Shown: positions 1 through 6,650 of the stretch, piece by piece | Layout: each line of letters begins with the position of its first letter | How positions within the stretch are numbered: position 1 is the stretch's first letter | Assembly: GCA_947480815.1 (NCBI GenBank) | Contig: CANKEA010000022.1 | Location: 1-11,046 of the forward strand | Direction of reading: 5' to 3' | DNA: 11,046 bases | From: Caulobacterales bacterium | GTDB lineage: Bacteria > Pseudomonadota > Alphaproteobacteria > Caulobacterales > Caulobacteraceae | Notes under the pieces: generated by a model | The model's database searches: none | Told to the model about the DNA's origin: nothing | What the model saw: the letters and a program-made list of their open reading frames with translations, nothing else | Made by a program: the position numbers and the translations under genes

Positions 1-1504
1 GTAGAGGCGGCGGGCCCGCGGTCTCCGGCGGCGGCTTGTCCTGCGGGGTCACGGCAACCGAAGCGGTCGCAATCGGGATGATCGCTGGCCCCTTGCCGAT
101 GGCAGGCGCTCCAAGTTTGTCGATTAGATGCAGGACGGTTTCAGTCGGTGCCCAGCCCATCAGGGTGTCGGCCGTGCGCTTGCTCTGGGCCACCGCATCG
201 TACCGCGGGACTTTTGGGGTCAGAACCTTGGCTTCCAGCAGCCCCATGGCGGAAAGCACGGCGGCCGTTGCGACATATTCATCGCGTCGCGAGCCGACGA
301 GCTGAAGCTGAGCGTTGCTGAGTTCCTGCGCAGCGTTGAGAACGTCGAGCGTGGTGCGCAGGCCAACTTGCTGTTCCTGGCGCACGCCCTCGTAGGCCAG
401 GATGGCGGCGCGCACCTGCTCCTGATTGGAAATCATGCCCGAGCGAGCCCCCAGCAGTTGATTCCAGGCCTGTGTCACAGACTGAATAACCGTACGGCGA
501 GTGCTCTCTAGGGTCAGACGATCGGCATTATTACGCTCGGTGGCCTGCCGAATCGCCGAGGCGTTCAGCCCGCCAGCAAACAGCGGTACCGAGCCCGACA
601 CCGATGAGGTAACGCTGCGAGTGTAGTTGCCAAATTGATTGCCCTTGCCGCCAAGTTCAGAGGCCGAGTAGCCAAAGGTCTCGCGGAACGACAGGGAAGG
701 CCGTAGCACGGCCTTGGCCTGGGCGACACGGGCGCGGCTAGCCTGTTCGGTGAATTCTGCCGCCAGAATCTGCGGGCTATTGGCCTGGGCACCGCTGAAT
801 GCCTTGTCGACGTCGAGCGGCAGCAAATTGGCCAGACTCGGTTCCGGCTCAAGCTCACCCGGGCTTTGCCCCACGACAGCGGTGTAGTTGGCGCGGGCGA
901 TACCAAGGTTGGATTGAGTGGTCGAGAGTCCGGATTGGGCGGCGGCATAGCGGGCCTGAGCTTGGGCCACATCGGTCCGGGTGACGTCACCAACGTTGAA
1001 TCGCGCCTGGGATTCTTCCAGCTGACGCCGCAGAACGGCGACGTTTTCCTGGCTGATCCGCACCGCTTCCTGGGTCCGCCGCACATCGACATACGCGGTC
1101 ACAACCATGCTGAGTACATTTGACTCGACCCGGCGCAGGTTCTGCTGACCGGTCAGCACGTCAGCCTGGGTGGCGCTCAGCTGGGCAGAGGCGCGGCCGC
1201 CGGTATATAGGGGCTGGATTACACTGACGCTGCCCGAGGAACTGTTGCGGTCCGAAAGTATGCCGGGAAGATTGCTGTCGGTGGCGTCGGCATTCAAATT
1301 CACACTCGGACGGAAGCCAGACTTGGCCTGAACCACGGACTCATCTAGTGCGCGCTGGGTGGCCCGCTGGGCCTGCAGCGAGGGGTTGGTCTGGTATGCT
1401 AGGGCAATCGCGTCAGCCAGGCTCTCAGCATGGACGGCACCGGTCAGCCCAAGGCCGCACATGGCAGCAGCTGACATCAAGCAGGCGCGCAAACGATTCG
1501 ACAT
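1..1504 (-). CDS. tolC: TolC-family type I secretion outer membrane protein, 3' end outside window
   Basis: Outer-membrane channel of the TolC family, the exit duct for type I secretion and efflux complexes. The frame reads without a stop from ATG at 1504 to the left edge, giving 501 visible residues. A Sec signal peptide covers residues 1-26 (cleavage after VHA, before ESLADAIALAYQTNPSL, the usual TolC opening). The two outer-membrane-efflux repeats follow: VIQPLYTGGRASAQ in the first half is echoed by VSGSVPLFAGGLNASA in the second, and the helical stretches are rich in Gln, Ala and Arg. Near the visible end TTLDVLNAAQELSNAQ is the typical second-repeat helix. The tail after about residue 460 is Pro/Ala-rich (DKPPPETAGPPPL), as in some alphaproteobacterial members. 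GAGGG lies 6 bases before the start. It sits 89 bases downstream of the PIMT-like gene on the same strand and probably shares its transcript. Family assignment is firm; the transported substrate cannot be read from sequence. Confidence 0.93.
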   Translation of the reverse strand, partial: MSNRLRACLMSAAAMCGLGLTGAVHAESLADAIALAYQTNPSLQAQRATQRALDESVVQAKSGFRPSVNLNADATDSNLPGILSDRNSSSGSVSVIQPLYTGGRASAQLSATQADVLTGQQNLRRVESNVLSMVVTAYVDVRRTQEAVRISQENVAVLRRQLEESQARFNVGDVTRTDVAQAQARYAAAQSGLSTTQSNLGIARANYTAVVGQSPGELEPEPSLANLLPLDVDKAFSGAQANSPQILAAEFTEQASRARVAQAKAVLRPSLSFRETFGYSASELGGKGNQFGNYTRSVTSSVSGSVPLFAGGLNASAIRQATERNNADRLTLESTRRTVIQSVTQAWNQLLGARSGMISNQEQVRAAILAYEGVRQEQQVGLRTTLDVLNAAQELSNAQLQLVGSRRDEYVATAAVLSAMGLLEAKVLTPKVPRYDAVAQSKRTADTLMGWAPTETVLHLIDKLGAPAIGKGPAIIPIATASVAVTPQDKPPPETAGPPPL

Positions 1505-1593
1505 TCAAAACCCTCAGAAACCGGGCATGGCCGGGCAGACGGCGACGTTTGTTACACAGCTACGTTGCGCAGTTGTTTCGCCCTTGATGCGGT

Positions 1594-2166
1594 TTAGAAC
1601 ACAAATCCAGCCAGGGCTTCGAAACCCGCCATGATCGGCGGGCTCGAATCGAAATCGGTCCTGCGTGCAGCGCCATCGTCTCCGCGTACATAGATGACCG
1701 CCCGGCCCACCGGACCAGCACGCTCGACAACACCCAGACGGCCATTTGGCGCCAGGGCGTCAAGCCACGCCTGCGGCGCGCGATCGACTGCGCCCTCACA
1801 GACAATCAGATGGTAACAGCCGTTTGCGACCGTTTTGAGGTCGTCGCCATCGAGGCGATCAACGTGGAGACCCATGACTTCTAGCACCAAAGCGGCATAG
1901 GGGGCAGCGATGGCCAGGGCCTTTTCACCGGCCACGGGCCGAAGCGCCTGCAACAGTTTTCCTAGATCGCGCGGCCGCAATAGCCAGCGACCAGGGGCAT
2001 ATTCGACTTCTGCATCGGCATAGGCCAGGTGCGCCTTGTCTGCCGGGGTCACGGTTTCACGCAGGACAACCCGCAGCGCATCCTGCAACGGTAGATCGGT
2101 CACATCGGCCGTACGAATCTGGCTCTCGACCATGTTGAGACGGGCGAGGATGAGTTCAGACGCCAT
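1594..2166 (-). CDS. PIMT-like (protein-L-isoaspartate O-methyltransferase family) protein with a degenerate SAM motif
   Basis: 190-residue protein resembling the protein-L-isoaspartate O-methyltransferase family that precedes tolC in many alphaproteobacteria. The opening (LARLNMVESQIRTADVTDLPLQDAL) and the central and C-terminal layout (PNGRLGVVE, near residues 140-148) fit that family. True PIMTs repair isoaspartyl residues with S-adenosylmethionine and carry a glycine-rich VLEIGTGSGY-type motif. Here the equivalent segment, residues 83-93, reads ALAIAAPYAAL with no glycine, and the GQTIS substrate loop is replaced by GRWLLRPRD. Repair activity is therefore doubtful. The start was placed at ATG 2166 because GAGGA lies 6 bases upstream; an in-frame GTG at 2184 would add six residues but has no such site. 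tolC follows 89 bases downstream on the same strand. The frame is intact, so this is a divergent family member rather than an evident pseudogene. Confidence 0.82.
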   Translation of the reverse strand: MASELILARLNMVESQIRTADVTDLPLQDALRVVLRETVTPADKAHLAYADAEVEYAPGRWLLRPRDLGKLLQALRPVAGEKALAIAAPYAALVLEVMGLHVDRLDGDDLKTVANGCYHLIVCEGAVDRAPQAWLDALAPNGRLGVVERAGPVGRAVIYVRGDDGAARRTDFDSSPPIMAGFEALAGFVF

Positions 2167-2216
2167 GACGGTCCTCAAAAGCACAGCCCCACGGGGCTCA
2201 AGGTTCGGCCTAGGCG

Positions 2217-2241
2217 CTTATAGGTCGGGCCTTAACTCCAA
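2217..2241 (-). promoter_or_regulatory. Putative promoter for the PIMT-like/tolC transcript
   Basis: On the minus strand TTGGAGT is followed after 10 bases by CCTATAAG, close to the Caulobacter housekeeping pattern TTGACGS-N10-14-GCTANAWC. A transcript would begin near 2208 and have a leader of about 40 bases. That leader carries an inverted repeat, AGCCC-N4-GGGCT at 2185-2198, just before the ribosome-binding site. The position is right; the -35 match is partial. Confidence 0.4.
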
Positions 2242-2326
2242 TGCAATGCAGGCCCGTTAGCCATTGCTCGTTGACGGCGCGTCTGATAGCGATCCGTCCT
2301 CCCCGTGGGTAGACATGCCCCGGTGC

Positions 2327-2400
2327 GGCCTGGTGGCGGAGTGGTTACGTAGCGGACTGCAAATCCGTGCACCCGAGTTCGATTCTCGGCCAGGCCTCCA
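2327..2400 (+). tRNA. tRNA-Cys (anticodon GCA)
   Basis: A full cloverleaf can be folded. The acceptor stem is GGCCTGG (2327-2333) with CCAGGCC, discriminator T and an encoded CCA ending at 2400. The anticodon stem is GCGGA/TCCGT around the loop CTGCAAA, with GCA at 2359-2361. The T arm is CCGAG-TTCGATT-CTCGG. The U73 discriminator and GCA anticodon are both expected of tRNA-Cys. TTGACGG at 2271-2277 could be its -35, but the following TAGCGA is a poor -10. I see no terminator directly downstream. Confidence 0.97.
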
Positions 2401-2823
2401 AACATCCGGCAGTGATTGAGCGCAATTCTGCTCGCAACGACGTCGAGAGATCGAGGCTCGGCGGCCCAATGCCATGGCCAGGCGTCGGGAATCTGACCCG
2501 TCTTGCGCAACGGATTGAGTTCGCCGCCGCCTCGTCGTCCACGCCGCATAACGCAGTAGTGCGACATTCAATATAATCGAGATACCGACATCTGTACGCG
2601 CCAGCCGAACCCCGCTTCTCGAGCCCTAGGCCACAGCAGCACTGCAGAACGTCTGGAAAGATGTATAAATACGGGTGGCGAAATCGGATGGCCGCAGTTG
2701 TTCACCCACCCAGATGGACCTCGAGGATAATGATCGCTGCTGAAGTCGGGTTCGACATCGCCGGACAGACCGAGAAGATGCTCGTCCAACTGTTTGTGCC
2801 GGAATTACGCGCTGCGCCACGGC
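2401..2823. other. Intergenic stretch with no recognisable gene
   Basis: About 420 bases between tRNA-Cys and the end of the Ldh2-family gene. I read all frames on both strands; the longest open frames are short, overlap one another and resemble nothing I know. A perfect TATAAT lies at 2572-2577 on the plus strand but has no convincing -35 and no gene following it. Two small AT-rich patches (around 2564-2583 and 2659-2674) stand out from the GC-rich background. It may be eroded former coding DNA, but I cannot name a parent gene. Confidence 0.5.
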
Positions 2824-3894
2824 CTAGGCTGGTCGCGGCACCAGGCCGAACGGCCGGCCGACTAGATCGCCAGCCTTGCGCAGTTCGGCCACCAGACTGA
2901 GCGGCACGGGAATACCGCTGACGGCGCGGACCTGTTCTAATTCGGCGGCCCGTTCGCCTGGATACCGCGCACCCTGCGCCGAGGAAGCCCGATAGGTGAC
3001 AAGCCAGGTCGCCATGTGGGCGTCAAAAGCATCGCGGCCGATCATCCGGTCGGGATTAATCACCATCAAAAACCCACTGACATTGCCCGCGCTGCCGCTG
3101 GCCGCGTTGGCGGCCGCGCTGGCGGCTGTGACCGAGGCGCTGAGCGACCCCGCCAGCACCTGCACCATCATGGCCAGGCCAATGCCCTTGTGGCCCGCAA
3201 TCGGCAGGGCCGCGCCATTCAGGGCTGTTAGCGCGTCGGTCGTGGGCTCGCCGTTCGATCCAATCGCCCAACCCTCGGGGATGGGCTGATTGTCACGCAG
3301 GGCCTGGGTGAAATTGCCGCGCGCCACCACGCTGGCAGCGATGTCAAACACCAGGGGTGGCTTGCCGGCAACCGGTGCGGCGAAGGCAATCGGATTGTTG
3401 CCGATCCCAGGACGGGTAGATCCCGGCAAGGCCATCAACGCCGGAGTTTCTTGGCACAACAGGGCCACCATCCCCTGTTCGGCGGCCTCCAGCACAAACT
3501 GACCCAGTGCAGCCAGATGGCCGCTGCGGCGCAGAATACAGGTCACAACCGAGGTCTCGCGCGCCAGGTTGACCGCCGCGCGCACCGCCTGCATGCCCAT
3601 CGACTGGCCCAGACCGCCATCGCCATCGAAATACAGCACCCCGTCGCGGCGTTCGCTGGTCGGGTTGGGCTGGGCGTTCACCTCGCCGCTGCGCACCTTC
3701 TCCAGATAGATCAGTATGCGGGCGACGCCGTGCGTATCGATACCCCGCAGGCTGGTGCGCACCAGAACATCGGCGGTGGTCTGCGCATCCTCTGCACGCG
3801 CACCGGCGGCCACAAAGACCGAGGCCGTCCAGCGGCGCAGATCCTCAGCAGCGAACAAAGGCGTCGCATTGGCTTTGGCGGCGTCGATCGGCAT
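2824..3894 (-). CDS. Ldh2/malate-L-lactate dehydrogenase family NAD(P)-dependent oxidoreductase
   Basis: 356-residue cytosolic enzyme of the family that includes Ldh2-type malate/L-lactate dehydrogenases, ureidoglycolate dehydrogenase (AllD) and DpkA. These reduce 2-oxoacids or imines with NAD(P)H. Visible family marks, in order: RGIDTHGVARILIYLE (residues 50-65, with the catalytic-type HG at 55-56), FDGDGGLGQSMGMQAV (89-104), GNNPIAFAAP (165-174), VFDIAASVVARG (182-193), PIPEGWA (204-210), PTTDALTAL (217-225) and GHKGIGLAMMV (234-244, nucleotide-site lysine 236). The length is normal and the frame is intact. Two departures: the usual NSNHFG segment reads RSGHLAALG (123-131), and residues 251-270 are a low-complexity Ala/Ser run. 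There is no clear Shine-Dalgarno before ATG 3894. It stands alone between two tRNA genes, so context does not reveal the substrate. Confidence 0.88.
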   Translation of the reverse strand: MPIDAAKANATPLFAAEDLRRWTASVFVAAGARAEDAQTTADVLVRTSLRGIDTHGVARILIYLEKVRSGEVNAQPNPTSERRDGVLYFDGDGGLGQSMGMQAVRAAVNLARETSVVTCILRRSGHLAALGQFVLEAAEQGMVALLCQETPALMALPGSTRPGIGNNPIAFAAPVAGKPPLVFDIAASVVARGNFTQALRDNQPIPEGWAIGSNGEPTTDALTALNGAALPIAGHKGIGLAMMVQVLAGSLSASVTAASAAANAASGSAGNVSGFLMVINPDRMIGRDAFDAHMATWLVTYRASSAQGARYPGERAAELEQVRAVSGIPVPLSLVAELRKAGDLVGRPFGLVPRPA

Positions 3895-4008
3895 GGTGTC
3901 ATGTCCGCAAGTTGGCGTTCAGCGTCAGGGTTTCCTAGCAGCTCTTTGCAGCGATTGGGCCCCTCGCGGCCATAGTCCGCCGTGGACGTCGACGGTCCGA
4001 TAGGCCGC

Positions 4009-4032
4009 TTGACATCGGGTGTATCGTAGACG
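4009..4032 (+). promoter_or_regulatory. Putative promoter for tRNA-Asn
   Basis: A perfect TTGACA at 4009-4014 is followed by CGTAGACG at 4025-4032, which matches the central TANA of the Caulobacter-type -10. The spacing is slightly shorter than the usual 10-14 bases. A start near 4038-4040 would leave a leader of about 45 bases before the tRNA. The -35 match is good and the -10 is weak. Confidence 0.4.
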
Positions 4033-4045
4033 CCTTGCGCGGTGC

Positions 4046-4067
4046 GGGGGCTCGTCGTATAGCCCCC
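4046..4067 (+). other. Perfect 7-bp hairpin in the tRNA-Asn leader
   Basis: GGGGGCT (4046-4052) and AGCCCCC (4061-4067) form a perfect, almost all-GC stem with an 8-base loop. It lies 15 bases before the first base of tRNA-Asn and downstream of the likely promoter, so it should be in the precursor RNA. No T-run follows, so it is not a classical terminator. A role in precursor folding or processing is inference. Confidence 0.6.
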
Positions 4068-4082
4068 TCCTTCGAGCGCTGT

Positions 4083-4157
4083 TCCGCGGTAGCTCAGTGG
4101 TAGAGCAGCCGGCTGTTAACCGGCTGGTCGTAGGTTCGAATCCTACCCGCGGAGCCA
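4083..4157 (+). tRNA. tRNA-Asn (anticodon GTT)
   Basis: Complete cloverleaf. The acceptor stem TCCGCGG (4083-4089) pairs with CCGCGGA (4147-4153), followed by discriminator G and an encoded CCA. The D arm is AGCTCAGTGGTAGAGC. The anticodon arm CCGGCTGTTAACCGG has GTT at 4115-4117, and the T arm is GTAGG-TTCGAAT-CCTAC. tRNA genes are common attachment sites for P4-type integrative elements, and an integrase relic lies about 105 bases downstream. Confidence 0.97.
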
Positions 4158-4160
4158 GCC

Positions 4161-4181
4161 CCCCCTTGTTTCCATTGGGGG
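4161..4181 (+). terminator. Weak hairpin after tRNA-Asn, possible terminator
   Basis: CCCCC (4161-4165) can pair with GGGGG (4177-4181) around an 11-base loop just beyond the tRNA CCA end. No T-run follows, so efficient factor-independent termination is unlikely. It is reported for its position only. Confidence 0.3.
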
Positions 4182-4260
4182 ATGTCTCGATAGCCGATCT
4201 TTCGGCCAATTCCTGCCCATGATCCTGCACATCCAAGCAGGTGCTGCGATCGCCATCGGC

Positions 4261-4332
4261 ATCGGCGAGACCGCCTAGCAGGCCTACCGGCGTGGCGACG
4301 CCGTGGAAAAGCGCAGGCGACTCATGTCGGCG
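4261..4332 (+). pseudogene. Remnant of the C-terminal end of a P4-type tyrosine recombinase (integrase)
   Basis: In one plus-strand frame the DNA reads IGETA, a TAG stop at 4276-4278, then QAYRRGDAVEKRRRLMSA. The stretch AYRR-G-D-x-x-E-K-R-R-x-L-M is the signature that follows the catalytic tyrosine at the extreme C-terminus of P4-type phage and island integrases, where the stop corresponds to a Glu (GAG to TAG would suffice). The usual Trp after LM-x-x is lost and the frame does not continue as integrase beyond 4332. The catalytic Arg, His and Tyr regions are absent upstream, where tRNA-Asn lies instead. It is a non-functional scar of an integrated element at this tRNA. The identification rests on about 20 residues, so it is likely rather than certain. 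Confidence 0.6.
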
Positions 4333-4601
4333 GGTAACAGCACCCGCTCTCGAACCCGGCAAGGGGGTGACTGCATAGCTCCATGTCGGCCACAGGAATG
4401 GGATGTCGTCCTAGGCTCGGTGGACTGGGCCACCGTCAATGTGGCCCTGAGTCTCAACATTCGCCCATCCGCCGGAATGGTTATTCATCCGCCGAAGCCA
4501 AGCGTTGTGGATACCGTCGGAAATTGGAGCTGGCCATGCCTTCTAGACTCACCGGACCACCGTTATGGGTCTAAGGTAGAGCCCTAACCGAGGGCGACCC
4601 C
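4333..4601. other. Spacer between the integrase relic and the YncE-like gene
   Basis: About 270 bases with no recognised coding sequence. One open plus-strand frame continues from the integrase relic to 4587 but in a composition and sequence I do not recognise as protein. The only supported element is a possible promoter near the right end (4524-4549). Confidence 0.45.
4524..4549 (+). promoter_or_regulatory. Putative promoter for the YncE-like gene
   Basis: TTGGAGC (4524-4530), 11 bases, then TCTAGACT (4542-4549) fits the alphaproteobacterial TTGACGS-N10-14-GCTANAWC pattern with the CTA-N-A core intact. Transcription would start near 4556 and give a leader of about 45 bases. The -35 hexamer TTGGAG is the same as in the putative promoter of the PIMT-like gene. 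Confidence 0.38.
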
Positions 4602-5612
4602 ATGACGATCAATCGCGCTTTTGCCGCCAGCCTGCTCGCCACATCGCTCATGTGCACCGCCGCCCTGGCGGCACCAACCGGGTACAGACTCGTCGACCGC
4701 GTTGCCGGCCCCGACGGCGGCTGGGACTATGCCAGCGTCGATACGGTCAATAATCGCGTCCTGGTCACGCGCGGCACCTTTGTGATGTCGGTGGACCTAG
4801 CCACCGGCAAGGTGAACCCCAACTTTGCCGCCGCCGAGGGCGTCCATGCCGCCATGGCCGTCAACAAGGGTGCCCAGGTGCTGATCACCAACGGCCGTAG
4901 CAACAGCGTCGCAATTCTCGACGGCACGTCCGGCGTGGTCCTGGCGACGATCGCCACCGGCAAGAACCCAGACGCTGCCACCTTCGATACCTACACCGGC
5001 CTGGTACTGGTCATGAACCACAGCGGTGGCGATATCACCCTGATCGACCCGGTGGCCATGAAAGCGGTTGAAACCATAAATATCGGTGGCGAACTCGAAG
5101 CAGCGGCCGTCGACGGCGCAGGCAAGGCCTGGGTCAATGTCGAGGACAAGGGCGAGATCGTCGCAATCGACCTGAAAACCCGCACGGTGCTCGCCCACTA
5201 CAAGCTCAAGGGCTGCGAAGGGCCTACCGGGATCGCCTTTGCCCCTGCTGATAAGGCCCTGATTACCACCTGCGACGGCGTAGCCCAGGTGATCGCCTCA
5301 GCCACGGGCAAACTGATCGCCAGCGTGAAGATCGGCGAGGGTGCCGACGGCGTCGCCTTCGATCCGGCTCAGAAGCTGGCCTTTGTCTCTTCCGGCCAGA
5401 GCGGCACCATGTCTGTTATCTCGATTAGTGGCGGCAAGGTGGCCCTGGTGGACACGGTCAGTACCCAGACCAGCGCGCGCACAATCGCGCTCGATCCGCG
5501 CACAGGGCACCTCTACATGCCCGCCGCTAAGATCGCGCCGCGCGTCCCGGGTACCAAGGGCAACCCGGGACGTATCCCGGGCAGTTTCGAACTGCTCGTC
5601 GCTGGTAAATAG
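4602..5612 (+). CDS. Exported YncE-like beta-propeller repeat protein
   Basis: 336-residue protein with a Sec signal peptide (residues 1-23, cleavage after ALA), therefore periplasmic. The mature part is built of repeated blades in which a short strand such as VLITNGRSNSVAILD is followed by TSGVVLATIATGKNPDAATFD, then VLVMNHSGGDITLID and further copies (VAIDLKTRTVLAHYK; VISISGGKVALVD). This is the YVTN/YncE or cytochrome-D1-like seven-bladed propeller pattern. Such proteins bind partners or ligands, and most have no assigned reaction. Two cysteines near residues 205 and 226 fall in adjacent blades. GAGGGCG sits about 7 bases before ATG 4602. The C-terminus has a Pro/Gly-rich stretch (RVPGTKGNPGRIPGS) before the last strand. 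It is transcribed alone, and no neighbour suggests its role. The fold is confident; the function is unknown. Confidence 0.85.
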   Translation: MTINRAFAASLLATSLMCTAALAAPTGYRLVDRVAGPDGGWDYASVDTVNNRVLVTRGTFVMSVDLATGKVNPNFAAAEGVHAAMAVNKGAQVLITNGRSNSVAILDGTSGVVLATIATGKNPDAATFDTYTGLVLVMNHSGGDITLIDPVAMKAVETINIGGELEAAAVDGAGKAWVNVEDKGEIVAIDLKTRTVLAHYKLKGCEGPTGIAFAPADKALITTCDGVAQVIASATGKLIASVKIGEGADGVAFDPAQKLAFVSSGQSGTMSVISISGGKVALVDTVSTQTSARTIALDPRTGHLYMPAAKIAPRVPGTKGNPGRIPGSFELLVAGK

Positions 5613-5814
5613 GGACGGCAGGGTCGAGGGCGGGGCGGGGCACTAGGGCAATGCCGTCAAGGGTCTACCGAGGCCGGTTCGCCAACGCCGTGACCCCCTT
5701 GCTGGACCGTCTCGACCTCGCCGAACGAGAACTCGGTCCTAAAAACAACCTTGTGCGGGCGCGGTCGTCTACCCCGTCGCCGCTCCCAAGACGGCCAATT
5801 TCGCGAGCGCCAAT

Positions 5815-5830
5815 CGGCCTTTTCAGGCCG
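5815..5830 (-). other. Small hairpin downstream of the broken ModA-like gene
   Basis: CGGCC (5815-5819) and GGCCG (5826-5830) form a 5-bp stem with a 6-base loop, about 30 bases past the stop of the minus-strand pseudogene. No convincing T-run follows on either strand. It could be the remnant of that gene's terminator. The surrounding 5613-5860 has no gene I can recognise. Confidence 0.3.
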
Positions 5831-5860
5831 GCGTTTGAATCCCATGCACCAGGCGGTGAT

Positions 5861-6557
5861 CTAGGGTCTGGCCGGTTCCACGCCGGCCTTGGTCAGGGCC
5901 GCGCGCTGGTGGCGAAGGTGATAAAGGCCCGCGCGGTCTTTGGGTCGGCGGATGTGCTGGCGACGCCGCCGCCGAACAACAGGGGGCTCTGAATCGCCTC
6001 AGGCAGCGGGCCAACGATCTCGATCCGCGAATCCGGCATCATTTCTGTGACGTAGGTCACGCCCAGTTCGGCGGCACCGGTCCCGACGGCAGCGGCCGTC
6101 TGCGAACCGTTAGGCTCGAGTAAAGCCTTGGCCTGCACGGCATCGCAAATGCCTCGGGGGTGGAAATATCGGGCTTTGCCGCACCCTTCCACACCGAAAC
6201 CCCAAGGATTATGCTGGCAATCGGAACCACAGGATCAGCTTTGGCCAAGCCCTCAGCCTGAAGGGTTTTCAGATCCTGCGCCGAGATAATGATCACGTCT
6301 GAAACCTCACCGGCGCGGATCTTTTTCATCATCACGCCCGTCGTTATGGATACAAAAATCAAATTAATTCAAATGTTAATGGTGAAATCCTCACAAAACA
6401 CCTTGAGCGGCTCGACCATCGCACCCGAGTTGAATACGATCAGGTCGGCGGCATTGGCTTGCCCGGCGAGAGCCAGCATTAAGACGCTAGCAGCAAGGGC
6501 ATGTTTCAACGAATTGAACTTTCTACGAGATACCAGCCGGTAAGGTGGGCCGTGCAC
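5861..6557 (-). pseudogene. Broken ModA-like (molybdate-type) ABC substrate-binding protein gene
   Basis: Periplasmic type II substrate-binding protein of the ModA/SBP_bac_11 kind, now disrupted. The start region encodes a signal peptide (KHALAASVLMLALAGQANA) and then ADLIVFNSGAMVEPLKVF. A TGA at 6369-6371 interrupts the frame, which continues in register with FVSITTGVMMKKIRAGEVSD and KPDISTPEAF. At about 6150 the sequence jumps, out of frame, to DAVQAKALLEPNGSQTAAA; by comparison with the family some 30-40 residues are missing. A second shift near 5900 is needed to reach the natural end ALTKAGVEPARP and TAG at 5861-5863. No good start codon or ribosome site remains (GTG 6557 or TTG 6509 are the options). 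No ModB or ModC permease gene is adjacent. At least three independent lesions make this a pseudogene with high confidence; the ligand was probably an oxyanion, by family. Confidence 0.88.
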
Positions 6558-6638
6558 CTAGTGCGCTGGCTTTAAGGCTGTCGATCTTGGCTAGGGCGCT
6601 CGCATCCATCGCGCGCGTGGTATCGTTGCTCAGTCATC

Positions 6639-6650
6639 AGGAGGAGAAGG
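6639..6650 (+). promoter_or_regulatory. Ribosome-binding site fixing the start of the DUF6134 gene
   Basis: AGGAGGAGAAGG at 6639-6650 is a strong purine-rich Shine-Dalgarno ending 5 bases before ATG 6656. It selects this start over an upstream in-frame ATG at 6545, whose extra 37 residues do not look like protein. Confidence 0.65.

Noticed and set aside
565..1092. A 175-codon minus-strand open frame within the tolC region
   Set aside because: It is a shifted frame of the same strand; the tolC frame gives a coherent outer-membrane-efflux protein, while this one is Pro/Arg-rich and resembles nothing.
3451..3975. A 174-codon plus-strand open frame
   Set aside because: It is antisense to the Ldh2-family gene, has the composition of a GC-rich shadow frame and no recognisable domain.
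2327..4157. Direct repeats of tRNA-Cys or tRNA-Asn 3' ends as attachment sites
   Set aside because: I looked for second copies of both tRNA 3' ends in the window and found none, so no att pair can be named.
3925..4362. A 145-codon minus-strand open frame
   Set aside because: It runs through tRNA-Asn on the opposite strand and has no family resemblance.
4797..5198. A 133-codon minus-strand open frame
   Set aside because: It is antisense to the YncE-like gene, which has a signal peptide and clear repeats.
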